Below are positions 50,085 through 58,099 of a stretch of 64,000 nucleotides of DNA, piece after piece. Source of the stretch: Amycolatopsis camponoti (lineage in GTDB: Bacteria > Actinomycetota > Actinomycetes > Mycobacteriales > Pseudonocardiaceae); NCBI RefSeq assembly GCF_902497555.1, contig NZ_CABVGP010000002.1:2368501-2432500 (forward strand). Direction: 5' to 3'. The position numbers and the translations under genes were made by a program. Each line of letters starts with the position of its first letter. Position 1 is the first letter of the stretch. The notes beneath the pieces are model-generated. The model ran no database searches and was not told the origin of the DNA. It saw only the letters and a program-made list of their open reading frames with translations.

Positions 50085-50415
50085 TCAAGCCGCCTTGTCC
50101 GCATCGAGCAGCAGCCGCAGCAGAGCGCCGGCGGCGCCCTGCGTCAGCTGCGGCGGGGACGCCGGCAGCAACACCGCGGGTGCGACGTCGTCGCGCCGAC
50201 GCCCAGGGCGAGGCCGACTGCCGGCAGCGTCCTGGCGGGCCGGCGGTCGTGAACGGCGCGGTGCTGCGCTTGACCGCGAAGAGGTACTCGGGGAAGTCGT
50301 CATGTTCGCCCCAGGGCTTGGTCGGTGTGCACGGATCGTCCACGACACCGTCGTAGCTGCCAGAGGGGAAGTACCCGCTCAGGTCGACTTCGACGATGCG
50401 TGTCTCGCAGACCAA
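50085..50415 (-). pseudogene. Frameshifted small gene upstream of the recombinase
   Basis: Two overlapping frames together look like one short protein. The first begins RIVEVDLSGYFPSGSYDGVV and runs through DDFPEYLFAVKRSTAPF. The second ends PAVLLPASPPQLTQGAAGAL followed by LRLLLDADKAA just before the recombinase ATG. A shift near 50250 would join them. Short helical ORFs of this type often precede actinobacterial serine recombinases. The interpretation is tentative. Confidence 0.35.
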
Positions 50416-50988
50416 CTCCGCTCGAGAAGTAGCGAGGAGACATCACGACACCAAGTTGTAAAGATCATCCGGCTCGATGTCGCCGCCGTCCAACGCCGGG
50501 ATTGCCCCGGGCCGGAACCCATCGCCGTTTCGTCGCCATCCGACAACGGAGCCCTTGCTCCGCGACGATGACCTGTGCCTCTGACCTGCGTGTTCAGGCG
50601 GTGCGCGGAGGCATCGTTACCCGGTGACCTCTTCCGTATCAGGGATGTGCAATACCTGACTTGACCAGGCTAAACGCGCGCCATTGCAGGTTGTAGGCTT
50701 CTGTTCCTTCCGTAGGGGCACATTCGGCATCGTTGTTTCAGTTTGCTGTCGCCGAGCGATCGCCAGATGAATCGGACTGGCAGTACAACGCGTTCTCGTG
50801 ACCGGCCGGCCGATGAAGGCCCAGGTCATTGGTCCAGGGCCCTGATCGAGGTGGGCATGATCCAAGTCGGCGACCGCAGGGTCGAGCCACCGATAGACCA
50901 TGCTCGAGGTGCCGCCATCGAGGAGGTCAAGCGCGGGGCCTCCTGACGCCTACCTATAGTGATGGTCGGTCTCTGAGAGTGAGGTGTT
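50416..50988. other. Gene-free stretch before the NACHT-like gene
   Basis: No frame here has convincing codon usage or protein pattern. The composition is visibly less GC-rich than the flanking core genome. The only structure I can point to is a -10-like TATAGT at 50955-50960, about 29 bases before the next start codon. Confidence 0.4.
50955..50960 (+). promoter_or_regulatory. -10-like element before the NACHT-like gene
   Basis: TATAGT lies 28 bases upstream of GTG 50989, leaving a short leader with GAGG at 50981-50984. No good -35 is visible at 17 bp. Confidence 0.35.
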
Positions 50989-53900
50989 GTGGTTCTCGAT
51001 GGAGTGAGCCGGTTTGTGGTACCGGCAGAGAAGCCGGTTTTGCTCGATGGCGACGGCTTTCTCCTCGCGCCATCGGATCCGAAGTGGGGACTGGGAGATG
51101 CGGTTCCACCGGTCCCTGTGGCCGAACTACCCGCCGGAGGGACGAGTTTCGCTCTGTTGGCCGCGGGTGGGGCAGGCAAGACCGTCGCATTCACCGAGTT
51201 CGCCAAGACCGAGCAGGACGCGCGGTTGATCGATACCGCTGCTCTGACGATCGAAGGGCTCGAGCGGGAGCTGGACGACGCGTGCTTCCACGAATCCGCT
51301 GTTTACCTGGACGGCCTCGACCAGGCGGCGTCTGTGGAGCCGCGCCTGTTCCCGTGGCTGGAGCGCTACCTGACCGCGGCCGCACGCCGGACGATGCACT
51401 GGCGGCTTGCCTGCCGCGCTGCCGCATGGGATGCAGTGCTCGGCCGAGCGCTGTTCCAGGAGTTACCCACATTCACGGTGTGGAAGCTGGCTCCGCTCGA
51501 CCGCGGCGCGGCGGTCTCGGCGATCGAACGGACGGTCAATTCACCCGAGTTCGACTCCGCGGCGTTCATGTCGGCGCTGATCGAGGCCAAGCTGGGCCGA
51601 CTCTCCGGCTGCGTGGGCCAGCTCATCGCCGTGGCACGATACTGGAACACGCAGGGCGAGCTCCCGCGGAGCGCGTCGGACGCCATCAACTTCGAGATCG
51701 AGCATTTACTCCGCGAAACCAACGAGCGCATGCGACCACTGCTTCCGTTGGACCGGTCGATGCGGCTGGCCCAACGGCTCGGTGCCTTCACGACGTTCGC
51801 TGGGAATCAAGCACTCACCGTCGCGGCGGTCGGGGATCGGGCGACGCTCCCGGTCAGTGAACTGCCGTCGGACGCGGAACCGGACCAGCCTGCACGCACG
51901 GTCGAGCCCGCTGACTACCGGGCCGTGCTCGACACGGCGTTGTTCGACTCCGGGCCGCCGGGATCGGTGGTGTTCCGCCATCAGCGTTATCTCGAGTACC
52001 TAGCGGCTGCCTACCTCGTCGAGCGGGGAATCCGCGCCGGTCAGATCCCGGTTCTGCTCGGCGTGCACGCCAACGGTTTGCTGCCGACAGCGCGGATCGG
52101 CATTGCATCCTGGCTGGCCGCGTTGGCACCTGACCTGGTTGCAGGGTTGATTGCCGGCAACGCGGCGATGTTCGCCTCGACGGCCGCGGTGGTGGAGCTG
52201 CCCTCCGACGAAGTACGAGCGGCGGTCGTGAAGGGCTTGCTCGAAGCAGCGGCCCGAGATGACGTGGAGCCGGACTGGCGGCTGGACCGAGCTGGCCTTC
52301 TCCACGCGGGGCTGGCTGAGCAACTGGCGGAGTATCTCCAACTAGGCCCAGCGAACGATGCGCAGCTGTGGTGGATCGCCCGGCTGGCCGCTGCAGGCGG
52401 CTGTCGTGCGGCCGCGCCTGCGCTGGCACGCGCTGCACTGGAGTCGGAGTGGTTCGGCTACGCGCGCCGAGCGGCTGTCGCTGCCGTTGCCGAAATGGGA
52501 GAGGAAGACACGCTGCTCGTGCTGCGCGAACTACTCCTCGTGCCGGCCGACGCCGATCCGGATGCGGACAACGAAGTTCGCGCCGCGGTGATCGATGCCC
52601 TGTATCCCCGGTTGCTGAACACTGCGGAACTCACCCAAGCGTTGAGGCCGCACCGATCGATTCTGTACGGCGGTTACCGTCAGACTCTGCGAGATCTGCC
52701 AGGCCGAGTTCCGGCCCACGACCTCGCTGAGTTCGTTGCTTGGTTGGCTGATCACGCGTGGCACAGCGACGTCCGTGATGACGACCACTTCGAGGACCTC
52801 TATGCAGGCGTGATCGAGAGAGCGTGGCAGCAGGTAGACGACGATGCCGTTCGCGGTGGCTTGGCCCGGCTGATCGTCGCGTTGGTCCGCTCAGGCCTGT
52901 GGCACCGGCCGTCGGCCCGAATCAAGCGGTTTCCCTGGGCAGACGGTGCACCTGAATACCGCCATGCATTGGCCGTCGATGCCGCAGCCGTAGGGGAGGA
53001 AACCTGGTATGCGGTTCTAACTCTGGGGCTGCTCGTCAATGGCGACGCTGGCTGGCTTCTCGACACACTTCCTTCCGCCCCGCCTCAGGCAGCAGGTGTA
53101 TTGACGGACTGCCTGCCTCAGCTGCTGCACGATCCGTCAGCGGCGCTCGTGGAGCGAATTCTCGAGCTGGCCCCGGATCACCCGGCTTACGACGCCACGG
53201 CGTTCCTTCGTGCTGAAGTCCGGATCGACGACGAGTCGGTGCAGCCTCAGCGCCACATGGCCGCTGAAGATCACGAGTACCAGCGAGAGCAGCTTGCTCG
53301 GCAGGAGCAGGCTCGAGAAGAACTCCGCGCCGTCCTGACATGCTTCGACACCGAGCCAGAATCGTGGTCGCGTGTGCCGTGGTTACTGGCCGCCGGCGGG
53401 GGAAACCACACCGACATCGACGAGGCCACCGCGCCCGACCTCACCCGGCGAACCCGCTGGACTGAACTCGGTGCAGGCGAACGTCAGCTGATCCTCGCCG
53501 CAGGCCTCGTCTACCTGCACACCCACCGACCCGCAGCACAGACCTGGTGGACTGCGAAATCGTGGACTTCCGGGACAGTGTCGCCGGACTGGTCAGGCGT
53601 CTACCTCCTGGCGACGCTGGTCGAGCACTTCCCGGAGCTGCTTAACGAACTCCCCGATGGGGTATGGGCGCGGTGGGCATCATCGATCATCGCCACCCCG
53701 GCGTTCGGTGGTGATGACGCAATCGAGCCGCGTCGTCGTCTGCTCGACGCAGTCCCGGCCGCGGTCAGGCCACGACTGATCGACGCCGGCGTCGAGCACC
53801 TGGCCGCTCTCGACGCCGCAGGCGACTCCCTGACTCCCCATGCCATCTACGTCCATCTCATATGCGAGATTGCTCCGGCCGTCGCCGAGCGACTCCTCGC

Positions 53901-55005
53901 CACATCCACCGAGACCGTACTCGCCGGTGAACTTCTTACTCTGCTGGTCAAGCACGGTCCTTCGGAGACCGCCCTGGACGTCTGTCGTCGGCTCATCGAA
54001 GCGAGGTCGCCACTCGCTCGGCTCGCTCAGGCTCATCTGGCTGAACTCGACCCCGACACGGTGATCGACGCCCTTGCCGCGGCGACTCCGCCGCCGGACG
54101 AACTGGCAGAAGCGGTCCGAAACCTCAACGTCGCTTTGCTCGACCCCGCACACCTCGCCGTAGCCGCCCGCCTCCTGCTAGACACCCACCCCTACGCCGA
54201 GGACCCGCCTCTCAAGTCCGGCTTCGCCTATTCCCCGCACCATCACGCCAGCGATGTGCGCCGGCACGTCTTGGAGCGGATGGCGCTGAACGGCCAGAGC
54301 GAGGAACTTGCGAACCTGAGCGTCGGCCGTCCGGAAACCGACCAGCAGGCCGTGGCCTATCACCACCGCATTGCCCGGGCCCGCCAAGCCGACCTGGCGC
54401 TCGGCACAACTTCACCTCGTTCGCTGCTGAACCTGCTCCGCCGCGGCGACGCCCGCCTGGTGCGTGACGATGCCGACCTCCAGCACGTCCTGCTGCAGCA
54501 ACTCGACGAACTGCAGCACTACCTCGCTGCGGCGTGGCGGGAGATCTGGAGAGGCGACCGGCCCCGAACCGAGGACGACATCTCCGACTGGCTCGAGCGC
54601 AGACTAGGCGAACGCCTCGACGGCGTGATCGTCGACCGCGAAATTCAGGTGAAACGTGACCGCCCCGGAATCGGCACCCGCATCGATCTCACCGCGACCA
54701 CCAAGACGATGGGCGGCGACACGGCGAGGGTCCTCGTCGAAGCCAAGCTCGTCGACAACGGCGAACTCGACACGGCCATGCAAGCCCAGCTGATCGACAG
54801 GTACCTCGTCCCGCTAAAGCGCCGTTACGGCATCTACCTCGTCTACTGGATCACGCCGACCCAACGCCCCGATGGATGGTCGAAGACCAAAGCGGCGGAC
54901 AAAGTGGCCTTGGAACGCGACCTTGCCGGACAGGCGCGGCGTGCTGCCGAAGCTGGCTTCCGCATCGCGCCGTACGTTCTCGACATCAGCCGACCTCTTG
55001 GCTAA
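50989..55005 (+). CDS. NACHT-like STAND NTPase with helical repeats and C-terminal PD-(D/E)xK-like nuclease
   Basis: 1338 residues. The NTPase has Walker A AAGGAGKT (Lys64), Walker B VYLDGLDQA (Asp108, Asp111), and a downstream WRLACRAAAW sensor-like motif, as in NACHT/STAND proteins. Residues 330-1150 are alpha-helical repeats of HEAT/armadillo character, a likely sensor. The C-terminal 110 residues contain TRIDLTATTK (Asp1233) and RVLVEAKLVDNG (Glu1251, Lys1253), the D-x(n)-ExK pattern of PD-(D/E)xK nucleases. This arrangement fits a single-gene anti-phage system that degrades nucleic acid when triggered. Known Avs proteins carry the nuclease at the N-terminus, so this order differs. It has its own promoter region within the island. 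Confidence 0.75.
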   Translation: MVLDGVSRFVVPAEKPVLLDGDGFLLAPSDPKWGLGDAVPPVPVAELPAGGTSFALLAAGGAGKTVAFTEFAKTEQDARLIDTAALTIEGLERELDDACFHESAVYLDGLDQAASVEPRLFPWLERYLTAAARRTMHWRLACRAAAWDAVLGRALFQELPTFTVWKLAPLDRGAAVSAIERTVNSPEFDSAAFMSALIEAKLGRLSGCVGQLIAVARYWNTQGELPRSASDAINFEIEHLLRETNERMRPLLPLDRSMRLAQRLGAFTTFAGNQALTVAAVGDRATLPVSELPSDAEPDQPARTVEPADYRAVLDTALFDSGPPGSVVFRHQRYLEYLAAAYLVERGIRAGQIPVLLGVHANGLLPTARIGIASWLAALAPDLVAGLIAGNAAMFASTAAVVELPSDEVRAAVVKGLLEAAARDDVEPDWRLDRAGLLHAGLAEQLAEYLQLGPANDAQLWWIARLAAAGGCRAAAPALARAALESEWFGYARRAAVAAVAEMGEEDTLLVLRELLLVPADADPDADNEVRAAVIDALYPRLLNTAELTQALRPHRSILYGGYRQTLRDLPGRVPAHDLAEFVAWLADHAWHSDVRDDDHFEDLYAGVIERAWQQVDDDAVRGGLARLIVALVRSGLWHRPSARIKRFPWADGAPEYRHALAVDAAAVGEETWYAVLTLGLLVNGDAGWLLDTLPSAPPQAAGVLTDCLPQLLHDPSAALVERILELAPDHPAYDATAFLRAEVRIDDESVQPQRHMAAEDHEYQREQLARQEQAREELRAVLTCFDTEPESWSRVPWLLAAGGGNHTDIDEATAPDLTRRTRWTELGAGERQLILAAGLVYLHTHRPAAQTWWTAKSWTSGTVSPDWSGVYLLATLVEHFPELLNELPDGVWARWASSIIATPAFGGDDAIEPRRRLLDAVPAAVRPRLIDAGVEHLAALDAAGDSLTPHAIYVHLICEIAPAVAERLLATSTETVLAGELLTLLVKHGPSETALDVCRRLIEARSPLARLAQAHLAELDPDTVIDALAAATPPPDELAEAVRNLNVALLDPAHLAVAARLLLDTHPYAEDPPLKSGFAYSPHHHASDVRRHVLERMALNGQSEELANLSVGRPETDQQAVAYHHRIARARQADLALGTTSPRSLLNLLRRGDARLVRDDADLQHVLLQQLDELQHYLAAAWREIWRGDRPRTEDDISDWLERRLGERLDGVIVDREIQVKRDRPGIGTRIDLTATTKTMGGDTARVLVEAKLVDNGELDTAMQAQLIDRYLVPLKRRYGIYLVYWITPTQRPDGWSKTKAADKVALERDLAGQARRAAEAGFRIAPYVLDISRPLG

Positions 55006-55297
55006 GCCTGCCTTGAAGACAAAGGCAGGTTGGCCGCGGACGCATGGTGGCGAGTTCGCGGGCGTTGACGGCGACTTCGATGACGATCACCCGCAGGTCG
55101 TCGTTGATCGGCGTGGCCCGCTGTTCGGTCGGCATTCTCGTTAGGGGTTTAGTGCGCTCACCGGCGAGTAGATGCGCAGCAAATCGATGCCGGCTGCTCG
55201 ACATGCGCCAAGCCCAACCGCTTCGGTGCAACGAGACGCGGTGTCCGCCGAAGCTCAGCGAGGTCAGCCGGCCTCGGCAGATGAAGCGGACGAGCGA

Positions 55298-56665
55298 CTA
55301 TGCCCACACCTGCCATTCGTCGGTGAACAACGGCCAGGGATGACGTCCGGTATTGTCGGCGTCGAGCAGTTGCTTGACGCTTCTCGCCCAAGTCGGCAGA
55401 TCAGCCATCTCGAACAGCAGTCGGTGCTGCATCTCAACCCACCGCAACTCGATGGTGCGCGTGCGGGTATGTACGCGGAGGACCACCTGTTCCGAATCGA
55501 TGACCTCCTGATCGAGTGGAAGTACACATTCGGCAGCCAGACCGGCATCGTCAAGCGCGGCCAGTACCGAGTCACTGGACATCGTCACGATGAACATCGC
55601 GTAGTCGGCGATCAGCCTGGTGCACAGCTCGGGCGACAACGGGTAGATCGCCCACGGCGGCATGGTCGGCGAGCGCGCTACCATGTCATCGGTTCGCGCG
55701 TACACCAGTTGCCCCTTGCCCAGGATGCGCGCACGCTTGGTGGCCTGCAGATGTTCCGCTGCTGTCCGGTCGATGAGTTCCTGTTCGGACCACAGCTCGT
55801 AGCCGCGGACGATGTCAGTAGTGACGAGCGATCTGCCTCCGGGGACTTTCATCCCCTGAACTCCGCGCCGGCGGGCGAGCTCGAATGACCGGCCGAGCAG
55901 GTCGAGGTGGGTCTTGTAAGGGATATCGAGCTGCACCAGCCGCCCGGGAAGCTTGCCCGGCAGGGGACCACCGGAACGAATGGCTTCCTCCGCCATGCGC
56001 TGGCGGCGAAGCTGCTTCACTGTTCTGCGGTCGGGCTTGCGGCTGGTGTCGGACTTAATCTCGTGCAGGTACGCCTCGTACTCGCTGCCGACTTCCTTGA
56101 AAGACGTGGCGTCACCGATGCTCAGGCATGTGGTCAAGTCGTGGAGCAGGACGAACCGGCGCTCTTCCCGCCACCACTCGGCCAGGAAGGCGAGCTCTGC
56201 GGCAAGGCCTTCCTTGCCGGCCATCTGGCCGGGGGGTTGGTTACGTGAAAGCGCGATAATGACCCGCCGGTCGTAATTGAACATGCGCCAGGCCAGCGCA
56301 TCGGCAACCGAGCGAAGCTGGCGATCGACACGCTCACACACGTCGATCTCAAGCTCCCAAGTCTCAGGACTGCCCGCAGGCTCGGTAGACCGCAACTCGG
56401 GGGCATCGGCAGGTACGGTCTTGCCTTGCCGAAGCAGCTTCGCGACCCGCCGGCACGCCGTTCGGTACTCCTGAACCGCGAGCACCTTCGCGAGCAGACC
56501 TTGTTGGAAGGTGAAGTAGTCTTCGGCGCTTCGGCACTGCCTCAGATCCTTGATCAGCTGGGCAACCGTGCCGACCCCCTCCTGGTGTACGGGGTGGAGG
56601 AAGATCCGATTGGTGCGTTCGAGCGGCATGGCATTGAGCAAGGAGGGCACGCGGTAGCTTCTCAC
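55298..56665 (-). CDS. Unknown island protein with a possible nuclease motif
   Basis: 455 residues, no family recognised. It is soluble, mixed alpha/beta. LTTCLSIGDATSFKEVGSEY followed by EAYLHEIKSDT gives an Asp then E-x-K in the spacing of PD-(D/E)xK nucleases, with basic residues after it (SRKPDRRTVKQLRRQR). The C-terminal third contains AIYPLSPELCTRLIADYAMF. Whether this is a nuclease is inference from a short motif. The GTG at 56665 has no strong ribosome site; an ATG 36 bases downstream is possible. It stands alone between two likely defence loci. Confidence 0.55.
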   Translation of the reverse strand: MRSYRVPSLLNAMPLERTNRIFLHPVHQEGVGTVAQLIKDLRQCRSAEDYFTFQQGLLAKVLAVQEYRTACRRVAKLLRQGKTVPADAPELRSTEPAGSPETWELEIDVCERVDRQLRSVADALAWRMFNYDRRVIIALSRNQPPGQMAGKEGLAAELAFLAEWWREERRFVLLHDLTTCLSIGDATSFKEVGSEYEAYLHEIKSDTSRKPDRRTVKQLRRQRMAEEAIRSGGPLPGKLPGRLVQLDIPYKTHLDLLGRSFELARRRGVQGMKVPGGRSLVTTDIVRGYELWSEQELIDRTAAEHLQATKRARILGKGQLVYARTDDMVARSPTMPPWAIYPLSPELCTRLIADYAMFIVTMSSDSVLAALDDAGLAAECVLPLDQEVIDSEQVVLRVHTRTRTIELRWVEMQHRLLFEMADLPTWARSVKQLLDADNTGRHPWPLFTDEWQVWA

Positions 56666-57272
56666 ATCAGGCGACCGGCTTCGCGAGGTTATCGACCCCG
56701 GCGTCGGGTGAGCCCGTTCACCTGATCAGTCAGTTGAAGAACTTTGTCGCGCCAGCCGTTGTAGGTCCGCCTATAATATACGATTCGTAGGGTTGATTGC
56801 CGAGTCGGAACAACAAAGACACGCTGGCAGCGGCACGGGCCATAAACGCGGAGGCGAGGATCAGGGTGCTGTGAGTCGACAGTAGCGCTGTCGGTTTGCC
56901 GTTGTCGACCCGTCCGGGCAACTTCTTCGGTTTTGATGTCGGGAATACCTCAGCTCCAACCGGCAGACGTGAACAATACGCGGCACGGGTGATCAGCCGT
57001 TATCGCCGCAGGTCAGCCTGTCAGGCAGCGCGCCGGTCCATCGACTGCAACGCGTTACAAATTGCGGCCGGCACATGACGGCCGGGCGCCGTCCTTATAG
57101 GAGTTGTCAGGGGTCGCACCTCTCCGGCCGGTCCGCGTCACTCAGTCCGGACCTGCCCGATAATCGCCGCGTTCTCGCGAGGTGCTGTGCATTAGTTTCT
57201 CCGTTGGACGCTCCCGTTACCGGAGGCTGGAGGCCGTCACGGGCGAGGAGCACATGTAGCTGCTGACCGGGT
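56666..57272. other. Gene-poor stretch in the island
   Basis: I see no supported gene. The segment is AT-richer than the core genome and contains CTATAATATACGA near 56771-56783, including a consensus TATAAT with no matching -35. Short frames here lack ribosome sites and recognisable protein pattern. Confidence 0.4.
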
Positions 57273-57482
57273 TCAGCAACGATGAGGTCGGCCGGTTCTC
57301 CGACATTCGCCGCAACGTCGGCGGCTGAGGTACGCGCGCAATACGGCGGGGCGATCTGCGGTCCGGCTGCCTCTGATGGCAAGGGTCAGCCCGATCAGCC
57401 AGACGATCGTGCGGGCCAGCGCCAGGATTCCGCCGCCGAGGACGCTCCAGGCGACTTCGGGGCCGACGGCGGTGATAGTCAC
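57273..57482 (-). CDS. Small single-pass membrane protein
   Basis: 69 residues from a GTG with GGGGAG 6 bases upstream. One membrane helix (WSVLGGGILALARTIVWLIG) is followed by a basic tail with AIRGSRTADRPAVLRAYLSR and a Cys-containing C-terminus. Short proteins with an RG(T/S)RxxDRPA(V/I)L(R)A pattern after a membrane helix are common as hypothetical genes in actinobacteria. It is divergent from the HTH gene at 57644. Function unknown. Confidence 0.5.
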   Translation of the reverse strand: MTITAVGPEVAWSVLGGGILALARTIVWLIGLTLAIRGSRTADRPAVLRAYLSRRRCGECRRTGRPHRC

Positions 57483-57643
57483 AGTGGTCTCCCCAGAGGA
57501 TGGTCGCGGTCCGGTCGAAACCAGCATCGACCCGGTGCTGGAGATCGTCGACCCTCTGTGACAGCTGATGAACAGTCCGCGCCGGATGGTTTACGATGGC
57601 GTACGGAAAGCTGACATCGCCGCGAGCACGGGAGAACGAAGCT

Positions 57644-58099
57644 GTGGGGGACCAGGCGTTGAGCCGGCTGTCCACCGCGTTACGCGAACTGCAGCTTCTG
57701 GCTGGTGAGCCGAGCACTCGGGATATCGCCGGCGCCATCAGTTACAGCCACACGACCGTCGCGCAGGTGCTAGGCGGCACGAAGTGCCCTAAGTGGCTGC
57801 CTCTGCTCGCGGTCGTCACCCATCTCGAAGGTGACCCGCAGCTGTTCAAACAGCTGTGGGTCGCCGCGCGGGTCTCGAAGGACCCGAGCGCGGAGTTTGT
57901 CGACGTCAGCGAGACCGAGCTGGACGACGATCCGCCGGACGAATCGCGACGCATCCGGCCGACTGTACTGCGACTGACACGGACGACCGCGCGCGACGGA
58001 ACGCATTCGGAAGCCTTGGAGATCTTCGACCGGCAGCTCGCCAAGGAGATCATCAAGTCCTATCTGCACGACGATGGCGATTCTCCGGAGGAGGTGTGA
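57644..58099 (+). CDS. HTH (XRE-like) protein coupled to the EAD2 gene
   Basis: 151 residues. The N-terminus resembles the HTH found at the front of actinobacterial conflict-system proteins: LSRLSTALRELQLLAGEPST, RDIAGAISYSHTTVAQVLGG, then LPLLAVVTHLEGD. The rest is acidic and probably flexible, ending in a helix (ALEIFDRQLAKEIIKSYLHD). GTG 57644 has GGAG nearby; an upstream ATG at 57596 has no ribosome site. The stop overlaps the next start (TGATG), with GGAGGAGG just before it, so the two proteins are made together and probably interact. Confidence 0.65.
   Translation: MGDQALSRLSTALRELQLLAGEPSTRDIAGAISYSHTTVAQVLGGTKCPKWLPLLAVVTHLEGDPQLFKQLWVAARVSKDPSAEFVDVSETELDDDPPDESRRIRPTVLRLTRTTARDGTHSEALEIFDRQLAKEIIKSYLHDDGDSPEEV

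Noticed and set aside
50617..50901. 94-codon minus-strand frame in the gap before the NACHT-like gene
   Set aside because: No ribosome site, unusual codon use and no protein pattern; probably non-coding.
54986..55135. Short minus-strand frame overlapping the end of the NACHT-like gene (PINDDLRVIVIEVAVNAREL)
   Set aside because: The helix pattern looks protein-like, but the ribosome site is weak, it overlaps the larger gene, and it may be a decayed fragment.
56730..56921. 63-codon minus-strand frame in the island gap
   Set aside because: No ribosome site and no recognisable pattern; the AT-rich stretch makes chance frames hard to exclude, but support is too weak.
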